Origin: JBBQFD01 sp038321575
GTDB lineage: Bacteria > Bacillota_I > Bacilli_A > RF39 > UBA660
Reading direction: 5' to 3'
DNA: 23,188 nt
Assembly: GCA_038321575.1 (NCBI GenBank)
Contig: JBBQFD010000010.1
Coordinates: 1-23,188, forward strand
Below the pieces are notes generated by a model, which saw only the letters and a program-made list of their open reading frames with translations, did not search any database and had not been told where the DNA came from. The position numbers were made by a program, and so were the translations under genes. Of this stretch, positions 1 through 8,423 are shown in pieces (position 1 is the stretch's first letter; every line of letters begins with the position of its first letter).

Positions 1-441
1 CATGGATTATCATTTTCAGTTCGTGATGGTGTTAAACGACCACCGTCATTAGTCAATATTTTTAAAGAATTGACTAATGATTTAGGAAAGGTTAGAATAA
101 GTAACAATTTAACTGATTGGTCTAACCAAGGAGTATTACTGCTTAATTCGATAATGACAGTAGTTAAAGATCAACCTTTATCACACAAAGGAAAAGGTTG
201 GGAAATATTTACCGACGCCATTATTAGCAAGTTAAACGAACGAGAAGAACCAATAATCTTTATTCTTTGGGGTCTATATGCTCGTAGTAAGAAGTTATTG
301 ATAAATAACCCTAAACATATAATAATTGAGGGAGTTCATCCTTCACCACTATCAGCTAATCGTGGTTTTTTTGGTAGCAAACCATTTTCTCAAACCAACA
401 TTATTTTAGAAAAAAACAATCAACCCAAAATCAATTGGTAA
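1..441 (+). CDS. ung: uracil-DNA glycosylase (5'-truncated by window edge)
   Basis: Family 1 uracil-DNA glycosylase, which removes uracil from DNA at the start of base excision repair. The frame is open from base 1, so the gene begins before the window; an internal TTG at 70 is not the start, because the residues upstream (GLSFSVRDGVKRPPS) are also conserved Ung sequence. Visible family signatures are GVLLLNS, the SHKGKGWE segment, FILWG, and HPSPLSANRGFFG, which contains the catalytic histidine of the uracil pocket (codon at 337). The end, near FGSKPFSQTN, is where Ung proteins normally stop, so the C-terminus is complete. The catalytic aspartate lies in the missing N-terminal part. tilS follows 14 nt later, so the two may be cotranscribed. 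Confidence 0.96.
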   Translation, partial: HGLSFSVRDGVKRPPSLVNIFKELTNDLGKVRISNNLTDWSNQGVLLLNSIMTVVKDQPLSHKGKGWEIFTDAIISKLNEREEPIIFILWGLYARSKKLLINNPKHIIIEGVHPSPLSANRGFFGSKPFSQTNIILEKNNQPKINW

Positions 442-455
442 GAAGGTGTCACTTT

Positions 456-1778
456 ATGGACAAGGTTTTTAAATATTTAATGAATGAATCTAAAATTACC
501 AATAACGATACAATTGTTATTGGTGTTTCTGGTGGCCCTGATTCCATGATGCTACTTCATTTAATGATTGAATTAAGAAAACAAAAGGATATTAAATTAA
601 TTTGTGCTCATATTAATCATAATGTAAGAAAAGAAAGTATTAAAGAATTACAGTTTGTTAAAGAGTATTGTTCTAAAAATAATATTATTTTTGAAACAAT
701 GACGTTAGATAAAATTGATAAAAATAATTTTCATCAAGTAGCAAGAACTATTAGATATGATTTTTTTAAGGTGCTTATTAAAAAATATAATGCTAAGTTT
801 TTAATGACTGCTCATCATGGGGATGATTTAATTGAAACTATTTTAATGCGTTTAGTTCGCGGATCAAGTTTGCGTGGCTACGCGGGATTTACTAGAGAAA
901 CCAAGATGGTAGGGTATAAAATCATTAGACCGTTGATTAGCATAACTAAAGAAGATATCTTAAGTTATTGTAAAATCAATAAATTAAAATATGTATCGGA
1001 TTTATCTAATCAAAAAGATATGTATACGCGCAATCGTTTTCGCAAGTATGTGTTGCCCGCATTAAAAAAAGAAGATATTAATGTTCACGATAAATTTTAT
1101 AAGTTTAGTCAACTTTTAAATGAATATAATGATTATGTTGATAAACAAGTTACAACTATCATTAAAAATGTTTGTACTAATAATGAAATTGATATTACAA
1201 AATTTTTAAAACAACCACATCTTATCCAAACTAAAATTATTTATAATATTTTAGAGGGCATTTATAATAATGATTTATCATTAGTTAGTGATATTCATGT
1301 TGAATTAATATTGAATTTAATTAATTCAAAAAAAGTTAATGCAACCGTTTCACTACCAAATGATGTTGTTGTAATTAAACAATATGATAAGATTAATTTT
1401 AGCACATTAAATTTATGTAATGGTTATAGTATTGAGCTGAAAGGCAAAGCAGAAATACCTAATGGTAAGAATATCGCCATAGTTAGTGATTCTGATGAAA
1501 CAAATAATAATATTTGTCGCTTAAATAGCAAAGATATTAGCTTACCGCTTTATGTAAGAACAAGAACAGATGGCGATAAAATAAATGTTAAAGGGATGAT
1601 TGGACACAAAAAGATAAATGATATTTTTATCGATAAAAAGATTGTTAAAAAAGAGCGTGATATGTGGCCAGTAGTCGTTGATAGTAACAATAATATTGTT
1701 TGGTTACCAGGCTTGAAGAAATCAAAATTTGATAAACTAAAGTCAGAAAGATATGATATAATACTAAAGTATTATTAA
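456..1778 (+). CDS. tilS: tRNA(Ile)-lysidine synthetase
   Basis: TilS joins lysine to C34 of the CAU-anticodon tRNA-Ile using ATP, so that the tRNA reads AUA instead of AUG; it is essential in most bacteria and acts in the cytoplasm. The protein has 440 residues. The N-type PP-loop SGGPDS (residues 25-30) binds ATP, and HHGDDLIET and RxxRGSS-like segments follow as in the family. The C-terminal part (LPLYVRTRTDGDKI, then GHKKINDIFIDKK and WLPG) matches the TilS C-terminal domain that grips the tRNA acceptor stem. I chose ATG 456, preceded by AAGAAGGTG at 440-448; a TTG at 435 is also in frame but lies inside ung and has no ribosome binding site. ftsH follows 15 nt later, the common Firmicutes tilS-ftsH pairing but without hpt between them. 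Confidence 0.95.
   Translation: MDKVFKYLMNESKITNNDTIVIGVSGGPDSMMLLHLMIELRKQKDIKLICAHINHNVRKESIKELQFVKEYCSKNNIIFETMTLDKIDKNNFHQVARTIRYDFFKVLIKKYNAKFLMTAHHGDDLIETILMRLVRGSSLRGYAGFTRETKMVGYKIIRPLISITKEDILSYCKINKLKYVSDLSNQKDMYTRNRFRKYVLPALKKEDINVHDKFYKFSQLLNEYNDYVDKQVTTIIKNVCTNNEIDITKFLKQPHLIQTKIIYNILEGIYNNDLSLVSDIHVELILNLINSKKVNATVSLPNDVVVIKQYDKINFSTLNLCNGYSIELKGKAEIPNGKNIAIVSDSDETNNNICRLNSKDISLPLYVRTRTDGDKINVKGMIGHKKINDIFIDKKIVKKERDMWPVVVDSNNNIVWLPGLKKSKFDKLKSERYDIILKYY
1754..1762 (+). promoter_or_regulatory. possible extended -10 promoter for ftsH
   Basis: TGaTATAAT (TG at 1754-1755, TATAAT at 1757-1762) lies in the last codons of tilS. The -35 partner is weak (TAAACT at 1733-1738, 18-nt spacer), as is allowed for extended -10 promoters. 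Transcription would begin near 1769, giving ftsH a short leader that holds its GGAGGAG ribosome binding site. In an AT-rich genome chance matches are frequent, so this is tentative. Confidence 0.4.
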
Positions 1779-1793
1779 AAGGAGGAGTTTATT

Positions 1794-3764
1794 ATGAATA
1801 AAATTAAAGATAATAAGGGTTTATTATCATATATATTTCTATTTGCAGTCATGTTTGGAATCGTGTTATTCTTTAACGCGTTAAACAGTAAAATAGTTGT
1901 TTTAACTTATGATGAATTTATGAAATCAGCAACAAAAGGGGATATAACAGTAGTTACTGTAGTACCTCGTAATGCGGCTGGTGTTTACGAATTTAAAGGT
2001 AAAATGAAAGGTTATACGACTAATGAAACTTTTTTTGTAAGAGTTCCATTATCTAATGAAGTAATGACTAAGTTATTACAAGTACAAGATACTCAAGGAT
2101 TTAAATTAAAAACTATTTCTGATCCTGATTCGAGTACTTTTATAGTATTGTTATTTAACCTATTACCAATTGTTATTCTGGTAGGGATAACATTCTATTT
2201 TATAACTAGACAAATGGGAACAGCTAATAAATCAATGGATTTCGGAAAAAGTCGTGCTCGTTTAAATGATTCTGAGAACAAAGTGACTTTTAAACAAGTG
2301 GCTGGTTTAACTGAAGAAAAAGAAGAAGTAGCTGAATTAATCGACTTCTTAAAAGATCCTAAGAAATTTCAAAGATTAGGGGCAAGAATTCCTAAAGGTG
2401 TTTTATTAGTAGGACAACCAGGAACTGGTAAAACATTACTTGCACGCGCGGTTGCGGGAGAAGCAAGCGTACCATTTTACTTTATAAGTGGTTCAGATTT
2501 TGTTGAATTATTTGTTGGTGTTGGTGCTAGCCGTGTTCGCGATATGTTTAAACAAGCAAAACAAACTGCACCATGTTTAATCTTTATTGATGAAATTGAT
2601 GCTGTTGGACGCCAAAGAGGATCGGGAATTGGTGGCGGACACGATGAACGTGAACAAACCTTAAACCAACTTCTTACTGAAATGGATGGATTTGGAAGCA
2701 ATGAAGGCATTATTATTATTGCGGCAACTAATCGCCCTGATGTTCTTGATCCAGCCTTATTAAGACCAGGACGTTTTGATCGTCAAATTACAGTTAATTT
2801 GCCTGACATTAAAGGAAGAGAAGAAATTCTTGAAGTTCATGCTATTGGTAAAACACTCGCTAAAAGTGTTAATTTAGCTAATGTTGCAAAAAGAACTTCG
2901 GGATTTAGCGGAGCAGATTTAGAGAACCTATTGAACGAAGCGGCTTTATTAGCAGTTCGTCGTAATCGTGATAATATTTCAATGTCTGAAATAGATGAAG
3001 CTCAAGACCGTGTCTTAATGGGCCCAGCTAAAAAAACTAAAAAATATACTGATTACGAAAAGAGTTTAGTAGCTCATCATGAAGCAGGACATGTTGTTTT
3101 AGGATTAAAACTTAATGATGCTAACGATGTTCAAAAGGTTACAATAATTCCACGTGGTTATGCCGGTGGTTATGCAATGATGTCACCAAAAGAAGAAAAA
3201 TACACTGCAACTAAAACCGAACTATTAGAACGTATTGCAGGATTATTAGGTGGACGTGTGGCTGAAGAGTTAATCTTTAATGAAATTACGACCGGAGCTC
3301 ATAATGATTTTGAACAAGCAACTAAAACTGCACGAGCAATGGTTACAGAATACGGTATGAGTAGTTTAGGACCAGTTCAATTTGAACATCCTGAATCTAG
3401 TGTCTTCTTAGGAAGAGATTATAATCGTACTCGTGATTTCTCTAGTCAAGTGGCTTTCCAAATTGATGAAGAAGTTCGTAAGATTATTGGAGAACAATAT
3501 GAAGTTGCTAAAAAAATATTAAGTGAAAATGTGGATTTACTTAAGTTAATCGCTAGTTCATTAATTGAACATGAGACATTAACTAAAGAACAAATCGATT
3601 ATTTAGCTCTAAACGGTAAGATGCCTGTTGAGGCTGAAGAAGTTAAAGAATTATCATATCAAGATTTATCTTTAACTGAACTTAAAGAGTTAGCAAAAGA
3701 AAAACAAATTAAAGGTTATGCAAAAATGACCAAAGAATTAATTATTGAGGAATTAGAAAAATAA
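1794..3764 (+). CDS. ftsH: ATP-dependent membrane zinc metalloprotease FtsH
   Basis: FtsH is a hexameric AAA+ protease of the cytoplasmic membrane that degrades misassembled membrane proteins and short-lived regulators. The 656 residues follow the family plan: first membrane helix about 11-29, a short external domain, second helix about 116-139, the AAA+ module with Walker A GQPGTGKT (207-214), Walker B LIFIDE (262-267) and the second region of homology, then the M41 peptidase with HEAGH (429-433) and the third zinc ligand D505 in HNDFEQAT. The ribosome binding site GGAGGAG sits 6 nt before ATG 1794. Unusually, the last 30 or so residues (LTELKELAKEKQIKGYAKMT and on) look like a Rho-N/SAP-like domain instead of the usual unstructured tail. 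The final codons form one arm of a transcription terminator. Confidence 0.98.
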   Translation: MNKIKDNKGLLSYIFLFAVMFGIVLFFNALNSKIVVLTYDEFMKSATKGDITVVTVVPRNAAGVYEFKGKMKGYTTNETFFVRVPLSNEVMTKLLQVQDTQGFKLKTISDPDSSTFIVLLFNLLPIVILVGITFYFITRQMGTANKSMDFGKSRARLNDSENKVTFKQVAGLTEEKEEVAELIDFLKDPKKFQRLGARIPKGVLLVGQPGTGKTLLARAVAGEASVPFYFISGSDFVELFVGVGASRVRDMFKQAKQTAPCLIFIDEIDAVGRQRGSGIGGGHDEREQTLNQLLTEMDGFGSNEGIIIIAATNRPDVLDPALLRPGRFDRQITVNLPDIKGREEILEVHAIGKTLAKSVNLANVAKRTSGFSGADLENLLNEAALLAVRRNRDNISMSEIDEAQDRVLMGPAKKTKKYTDYEKSLVAHHEAGHVVLGLKLNDANDVQKVTIIPRGYAGGYAMMSPKEEKYTATKTELLERIAGLLGGRVAEELIFNEITTGAHNDFEQATKTARAMVTEYGMSSLGPVQFEHPESSVFLGRDYNRTRDFSSQVAFQIDEEVRKIIGEQYEVAKKILSENVDLLKLIASSLIEHETLTKEQIDYLALNGKMPVEAEEVKELSYQDLSLTELKELAKEKQIKGYAKMTKELIIEELEK

Positions 3765-3788
3765 CAATCATTTCTAATTCTTTTTTTG
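3750..3788 (+). terminator. intrinsic terminator at the end of ftsH
   Basis: A perfect 10-bp stem, GAATTAGAAA (3750-3759) with TTTCTAATTC (3771-3780), has an 11-nt loop containing the ftsH stop codon and is followed by seven T residues. The left arm is coding sequence for the last FtsH residues. The stem is AT-rich, so it may be a modest terminator. It separates the tilS-ftsH unit from parAB. Confidence 0.75.
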
Positions 3789-3851
3789 TTAAATAATAAA
3801 TTTAAAAAGATAGATTTATTGGCCTATTTATGGTAAAATATCTAGTAGATA

Positions 3852-3857
3852 TATAAT
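3852..3857 (+). promoter_or_regulatory. possible -10 box for parA
   Basis: TATAAT lies 17 nt before the parA start, right after the ftsH terminator, where a new promoter is expected. The best -35 I can find is poor (TTATGG at 3828-3833, 18-nt spacer). A second TAAAAT at 3834-3839 is an alternative -10. The 5' leader would be about 10 nt. Confidence 0.35.
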
Positions 3858-3874
3858 TAGAAAATGGTGATGTT

Positions 3875-4660
3875 ATGGGAAAAATAATTGCATTAGTGAA
3901 TCAAAAAGGTGGTGTTGGTAAAACAACATCTAGCATCAATTTAGCAGCATCACTTGGTGTGCTAAAACAAAAAGTATTATTAGTGGATTTAGATCCACAA
4001 GGAAATACAACAACTGGTATTGGAATAAACAAAGCTGATATCCAAAATAGTATTTATGATTTATTAATTGATCGTGCTACTTTAAATGATGTAGTAATAA
4101 AAACAAAATTTAAAAATTTATATATTATTCCGGCAACAATTAATTTAGCTGGTGCTGATATTGAATTAATCGAAAAAAGTAAATTAGAACCAGGGTTCTT
4201 AAAAGGTGGTCAATTAAAGAAATATCTTGATGCCACTAAAGAAATATTTGATTTTGTTATCATTGATTGCCCACCATCACTTGGTATATTAACAACTAAT
4301 GCTTTAACAGCGGCGGATTCAGTTATTATTCCTGTGCAATGTGAGTTTTTTGCGCTTGAGGGAATTATGCAACTTCTTAATACCATTATGATGGCTCAAA
4401 AAAACTTAAATCCCAAATTAGATATTGAAGGAGTATTACTTACTATGTTAGATTCAAGAACTAATTTAGGATTAGAAGTTGTTGAAGATATAAAAAGTTA
4501 CTTTAAAGAACGCGTTTACGATACAATTATTCCCCGCTTGGTACGCTTATCAGAAGCGCCAAGTCATGGGCAACCCATATTAGCGTATGATCCACAAAGT
4601 CGTGGAACGGAAGCCTATTTAAATTTAGCTAAGGAAGTGATTGAACGCAATGGAAAATAA
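3875..4660 (+). CDS. parA: chromosome partitioning ATPase ParA/Soj
   Basis: ParA (Soj in Bacillus) is a MinD/ParA-type ATPase that binds DNA nonspecifically as an ATP dimer, is stimulated by ParB to move replicated origins apart, and in Bacillus also affects DnaA. The 261 residues match the short chromosomal form (Soj is 253). The deviant Walker A motif KGGVGKT is at 11-17 with the signature lysine K11; VDLDPQGN and FVIIDCPPSLG supply the other nucleotide-site motifs. There is no N-terminal helix-turn-helix, so it is not a plasmid type Ia ParA that regulates its own transcription. ATG 3875 is preceded by GGTGAT. parB begins inside the last codons, so the pair is probably translationally coupled. 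Confidence 0.96.
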   Translation: MGKIIALVNQKGGVGKTTSSINLAASLGVLKQKVLLVDLDPQGNTTTGIGINKADIQNSIYDLLIDRATLNDVVIKTKFKNLYIIPATINLAGADIELIEKSKLEPGFLKGGQLKKYLDATKEIFDFVIIDCPPSLGILTTNALTAADSVIIPVQCEFFALEGIMQLLNTIMMAQKNLNPKLDIEGVLLTMLDSRTNLGLEVVEDIKSYFKERVYDTIIPRLVRLSEAPSHGQPILAYDPQSRGTEAYLNLAKEVIERNGK

Positions 4661-5525
4661 AAAAAGAGCTTTAGGGCGAGGATTAGAACAATTATTTAAT
4701 AGTGAAAATTTAGATATTGATGCGATTGAAAAACAAATTTATGATACTGTTAATCGCGAAGAAATAAGAGATTTAAACTTAGAAGATTTAAGACCAAATC
4801 CTTATCAACCGCGTAAATCTTTTAGTGATGAATCATTAGCTGAATTAGCAGCATCAATTAAAGAACACGGCGTTTTTCAACCAATTATTGTTAAAAAAAG
4901 TATTAATGGTTATGAAATTATTGCTGGTGAAAGACGTGTTCGTGCTAGCAAATTACTTGGTCTAAAAACTGTCCCATCGATTATTCGTGCTTTTAGCGAC
5001 AATCAAATGATGGAAATAGCGCTACTTGAAAATCTTCAAAGAGAAAATTTAAACTCAATTGAAGAAGCTTTGGCTTATCGTACGATGTTAGATCGTTTAA
5101 ATATTACTCAAGAAGAATTATCTGATAAGGTAAGTAAGAGCCGTAGTCATATAACAAATATGTTAGGATTACTTCGTTTACCAAAAGAAGTTCAAGATTT
5201 AGTTGCTAAAGAAAAACTATCAATGAGTCATGCGCGAATACTCAGCAAATTGGAAGATCCTGAACAAATAATTGCAATGGCTTATAAAATAGTTGAAGAT
5301 AAATTACCAGTTCATGAACTTGAAAGATTAGCTGGTAATAGCGAGTATGTTAGAAAAGTTAAAATTGCTCGTCGTGAAGTGACTAACGATTTTAAATATG
5401 TTGAAGATTTATTACGTGATAAGTTAGATACTAAAGTAAAAATTAAAGATAAAAAAATTGAAATAGGTTTTACTAATGTTGCTGATTTAAATCGTATTTT
5501 AGAAATAATTAATATTAAAGAATAA
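4650..5525 (+). CDS. parB: chromosome partitioning protein ParB/Spo0J
   Basis: ParB is a CTP-dependent DNA clamp that loads at parS sites near the origin, spreads, recruits SMC and stimulates ParA. The 291 residues have the family plan: an N-terminal ParA-contact segment beginning MENKKRALGRGLEQLF, the ParB/Srx CTP-binding domain with RPNPYQPR (48-55) and GERRVRA (93-99), a helix-turn-helix around TQEELSDKVSKSRSHI, and a C-terminal dimerisation domain. I chose ATG 4650, which overlaps parA by 11 nt and has AAGGAAG 12 nt upstream; an in-frame TTG at 4641 is too close to that site. It could be the paralogue Noc, but the direct parA coupling supports ParB. I found no parS sequence in the window. 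Confidence 0.95.
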   Translation: MENKKRALGRGLEQLFNSENLDIDAIEKQIYDTVNREEIRDLNLEDLRPNPYQPRKSFSDESLAELAASIKEHGVFQPIIVKKSINGYEIIAGERRVRASKLLGLKTVPSIIRAFSDNQMMEIALLENLQRENLNSIEEALAYRTMLDRLNITQEELSDKVSKSRSHITNMLGLLRLPKEVQDLVAKEKLSMSHARILSKLEDPEQIIAMAYKIVEDKLPVHELERLAGNSEYVRKVKIARREVTNDFKYVEDLLRDKLDTKVKIKDKKIEIGFTNVADLNRILEIINIKE

Positions 5526-5564
5526 TAATTATGAAACATATTTAATTGATTAAAGGTGAAATAA

Positions 5565-5753
5565 ATGAATGATAAAGAGTATAAATTAGGTAGTACAGTT
5601 ATTATGAAAAAGCAACATCCTTGTGGTTTTAACGATTGGGAAATAACGCGTGTTGGTGCTGACATTAAAATTAGATGTCGTCATTGTAATCGCAGTATTA
5701 TGTTACCAAGAATAGACTTTAATAAGAAACTCAAGAAGATTGTAAGTTATTAG
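5565..5753 (+). CDS. DUF951 family small protein (YyzM-like)
   Basis: A 62-residue protein of the DUF951 family, known in Bacillus as YyzM; its function is not established. The family pattern is clear: an MKKxHPCG segment (HPCG at 18-21), then DWEITRVGADIKIRC, CRHC (38-41) and SIMLPR. The three cysteines (C20, C38, C41) with H18 could hold a metal ion, but that is inference. ATG 5565 has AGGTGA 5 nt upstream. In Bacillus the gene lies between the parB region and ychF, as here, though now a transporter gene separates it from ychF. The gap after parB is 39 nt with no clear terminator, so it may be read from the parAB transcript. Confidence 0.88.
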   Translation: MNDKEYKLGSTVIMKKQHPCGFNDWEITRVGADIKIRCRHCNRSIMLPRIDFNKKLKKIVSY

Positions 5754-5761
5754 GAGGAAAT

Positions 5762-7303
5762 ATGACTAGTAAAAAAAGACAGAGAAAAATAAGATTAATT
5801 AGTCCGGTTTTTACAGTTATAATTATTACATTAATTATAATGTTTACCAGTCTAATATTATCTTTAATAGGTTTTGAAGGTCAAAAAGCAGTAGTAGTAG
5901 CTTTAAAAAATGGTAATTTACCATTTGGTATTGAAATGACGCTAACGACGGTTAAAAATATTTTTAGTCCATCAGGGTTAAAATTTCTTTTAAGTAATGC
6001 TACTAACAATTTAACTGCCTTTAAGCCTTTAGTTTTATTAGTTATATCATTAATAGGTATAAGTATTGGTGAAGCTAGCGGTTTATTTGCGGCATGGTTT
6101 ACGAGATTTCGTAAATATAAACCAAGCACTTTAACCTTTTTAGTTTTATTTTTAGGAATTATAAGTACTTTCTTAGGCGACTATAGTTATATTATATTAT
6201 TACCAATGGTTGGTGTTATATATAAATATGCCGGGCGTAATCCAATGCTTGGTATTTTAACAATGTTTATTGGGATAACTATTGGTTATGGTGCAGGTAC
6301 TATATTTGATCATAATGACTTTGTAGTAGGTCTACAAACCCAAATAGCAGCCAATCTAGAACGTGACAACAGCTATGTTTATAATATGTATTCATCAATC
6401 TATATTATGATTGGGAGTACATTTATACTGTCATTATTTGGGACATCAATTATTGAAAAATTACTAGCTCCTAAATTAACCAAAAAAACACCAATTGAAG
6501 ATTTAGAATTAGTTGATAAAAAGAATTTAAATTATACTAATTTAGCGTTTTTTATAATGGTATTGATGGTTATATATTCTATTATTCCAGGATTACCATT
6601 TTCAGGATTCATGCTTGATATAACACAAAAGGAATATATTACTAAATTAATGAGTGAAACATCACCATTTAGAGATGGATTTATATATATAATTACTCTT
6701 GTCTTTATGGTATGTGGTTTTATATATGGTTTTTTATCAAAAAACTTTAAAAATAATCATGATTATAATCTTGGCTTATCAAAAGGATTTGATAAGTTGG
6801 GGTATTTATTTGTACTAATGTTTTTTGCACTACAGATGCTTGCAATATTAGAATGGACTAATATTGGGGAAGTAGTAGCGGCCTCTTTAATTAATTTTTT
6901 AGGAGCACTACAATTTTCAGGGTTGCCACTTATAATAACATTCTTCTTAATCGTGGTTGTGATAACATTATTGATTCCATCAATGATTACGAAGTGGAAT
7001 CTAATGGCTCCAATCGCCATACCGCTATTTATGAGATCTAATATTACTCCAGATTTCACGCAATTTATATTTAGAGTTGCTGACGGTGTTGGTAAGAGCT
7101 TAACCCCATTATTTATCTACTTCTTAATTATGTTAGGATTTTTACAAAAGTATAATAGTGATGAAGAAAAAATTACTATTTTTGGAACATTAAAATTAAT
7201 CATGCCATGTATTTTATTAATGACTGGAATGTGGTTATTAATTATCCTAGGTTGGTATATCATCGGATTACCAATGGGCATTGGAACATTCCCAACTATA
7301 TAG
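5762..7303 (+). CDS. AbgT-family transporter
   Basis: A 513-residue multi-pass membrane protein of the AbgT family, whose members import p-aminobenzoyl-glutamate (a folate breakdown product) or, in MtrF/YdaH, export sulfonamides. Recognisable parts: the first helix at 14-36; a block at 88-182 with IGISIGEASGLF, FLGIISTFLGDYSYIILLPM and the AGRNPMLG loop; and the C-terminal signature ITKWNLMAPIAIPLFM (409-424) followed by RVADGVGKSLTPL (438-450). The length matches the family (about 510). The start ATG 5762 has AGGAGG 4 nt upstream, and the gene begins 8 nt after the DUF951 gene, so they are cotranscribed. Substrate cannot be told from sequence; no aminobenzoyl-glutamate hydrolase gene lies nearby. 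Confidence 0.86.
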   Translation: MTSKKRQRKIRLISPVFTVIIITLIIMFTSLILSLIGFEGQKAVVVALKNGNLPFGIEMTLTTVKNIFSPSGLKFLLSNATNNLTAFKPLVLLVISLIGISIGEASGLFAAWFTRFRKYKPSTLTFLVLFLGIISTFLGDYSYIILLPMVGVIYKYAGRNPMLGILTMFIGITIGYGAGTIFDHNDFVVGLQTQIAANLERDNSYVYNMYSSIYIMIGSTFILSLFGTSIIEKLLAPKLTKKTPIEDLELVDKKNLNYTNLAFFIMVLMVIYSIIPGLPFSGFMLDITQKEYITKLMSETSPFRDGFIYIITLVFMVCGFIYGFLSKNFKNNHDYNLGLSKGFDKLGYLFVLMFFALQMLAILEWTNIGEVVAASLINFLGALQFSGLPLIITFFLIVVVITLLIPSMITKWNLMAPIAIPLFMRSNITPDFTQFIFRVADGVGKSLTPLFIYFLIMLGFLQKYNSDEEKITIFGTLKLIMPCILLMTGMWLLIILGWYIIGLPMGIGTFPTI

Positions 7304-7319
7304 TAAGGAAGGTATCATT

Positions 7320-8420
7320 ATGAGTTTAACAGCAGGAATCGTCGGATTACCCAATGTTGGGAAATCAACTTTATTTAACGCTATTACTAAACAACATGTT
7401 TTAGCCGCTAATTACCCTTTTGCAACTATCGATCCAAATGTTGGGGTGGTAATTGTTCCGGATAAAAGATTAGATTTTTTAAAGAATTTATATAAACCAA
7501 AAAGCCTAGTAACAACAACCTTTGAGTTTACTGATATAGCTGGTTTAGTTAAAGGCGCATCAGTTGGTGAAGGCTTAGGTAATAAGTTTTTATCACACAT
7601 TAGAGAAGTAGACGCAATATGTGAAGTAGTGCGTTGCTTTACTGATTCAAACGTAATTCATGTTGAGGGTGAAGTTGATCCAATTCGTGATATTGAAATC
7701 ATTAATATTGAATTAATGCTGGCTGATTTAGAAGTTATTGAAAATCGTCTTATTAAAATAGGCAAGAAGGCAGGACAATCAACTGACAAAGATATTAAGT
7801 TTGAGCACGATCTTTTAATACGTATTAAAGAATCATTATTAAAAAATGAAGCAGTTCGTAAAATGGTTTTTGTAGAGGAAGAAATAAAGATAATTAAAGC
7901 TTTTAATTTACTTACTAGTAAACCTATTATTTATGTTGCTAATATAAATGAAGATGAATTAAATAAAGAAGATAATAAATATGTTCTTAAAGTTAAAGAG
8001 TATGCTGATAATGAAGGATCACAAACAATTGTCGCTTGTGCTAAAATCGAATCAGAGTTGAGTGAATTAAGTGATGAAGATCGTAATATGTTTTTATTAG
8101 ACTTAGGTATAACTGAAAGTGGACTTGATAAATTAATTAAAGCCACCTATAGTTTGCTTGGTCTAGCCACTTATTTTACAGCTGGTGAAGATGAGGTTAG
8201 AGCTTGGACATTTATTAAAGGTATGAAGGCCCCAGCATGTGCGGGAATAATACATACTGATTTTGAAAGAGGATTTATTAGAGCCGAAGTAATGAGTTAT
8301 GAAGCTTTAGAAAAATATGGAACGGAGAAAGCGGTCAAAGAAGCTGGGAAAACCCGTGTTGAAGGTAAAGAATACATGATGGTTGACGGTGATATTTGTA
8401 ACTTCCGCTTTAGTGTATAA
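7320..8420 (+). CDS. ychF: ribosome-binding ATPase YchF (Obg family)
   Basis: YchF/OLA1 is a conserved Obg-family P-loop protein that binds ribosomes and prefers ATP over GTP; in E. coli it is linked to the oxidative stress response. The 366 residues match the family (363-367). G1 is GLPNVGKST (9-17), G3 is DIAGL (72-76), and the altered G4 is NINE (208-211), the NxxE form that explains ATP preference. A helical insert follows G3, and the C-terminal part with YFTAGEDEVRAWTF and HTDFERGFIRAEV is the TGS domain. ATG 7320 has AAGGAAGG 7 nt upstream; an in-frame ATG at 7281 lies inside the preceding gene and lacks a site. The gap from the transporter is 16 nt. Confidence 0.97.
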   Translation: MSLTAGIVGLPNVGKSTLFNAITKQHVLAANYPFATIDPNVGVVIVPDKRLDFLKNLYKPKSLVTTTFEFTDIAGLVKGASVGEGLGNKFLSHIREVDAICEVVRCFTDSNVIHVEGEVDPIRDIEIINIELMLADLEVIENRLIKIGKKAGQSTDKDIKFEHDLLIRIKESLLKNEAVRKMVFVEEEIKIIKAFNLLTSKPIIYVANINEDELNKEDNKYVLKVKEYADNEGSQTIVACAKIESELSELSDEDRNMFLLDLGITESGLDKLIKATYSLLGLATYFTAGEDEVRAWTFIKGMKAPACAGIIHTDFERGFIRAEVMSYEALEKYGTEKAVKEAGKTRVEGKEYMMVDGDICNFRFSV

Positions 8421-8423
8421 TGT

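Noticed and set aside
435..456. Upstream TTG start for tilS
   Set aside because: It would begin inside the last codon region of ung without a ribosome binding site, and the added residues are not conserved; ATG 456 has a good site.
1215..1235. Possible DnaA box (TTATCCAAA) and so an origin of replication
   Set aside because: A single inexact box inside tilS with no cluster and no long AT-rich spacer. parAB suggests the origin may be near, but it is not in this window.
2477..2710. Minus-strand ORF of 77 codons inside ftsH
   Set aside because: It lies wholly within the AAA+ domain of a strongly conserved gene, has no ribosome binding site and resembles no family. The same reasoning removes the other minus-strand ORFs, for example 5312-5665, 6763-7059, 13229-13471 and 19113-19355.
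3875..5525. parS sites near parAB
   Set aside because: I looked for the 16-bp palindrome TGTTTCACGTGAAACA and close variants in the window. I saw only partial pieces (for example GTTTCAC near 1350 and CACGTGAA near 16147), none of them a palindrome of useful length.
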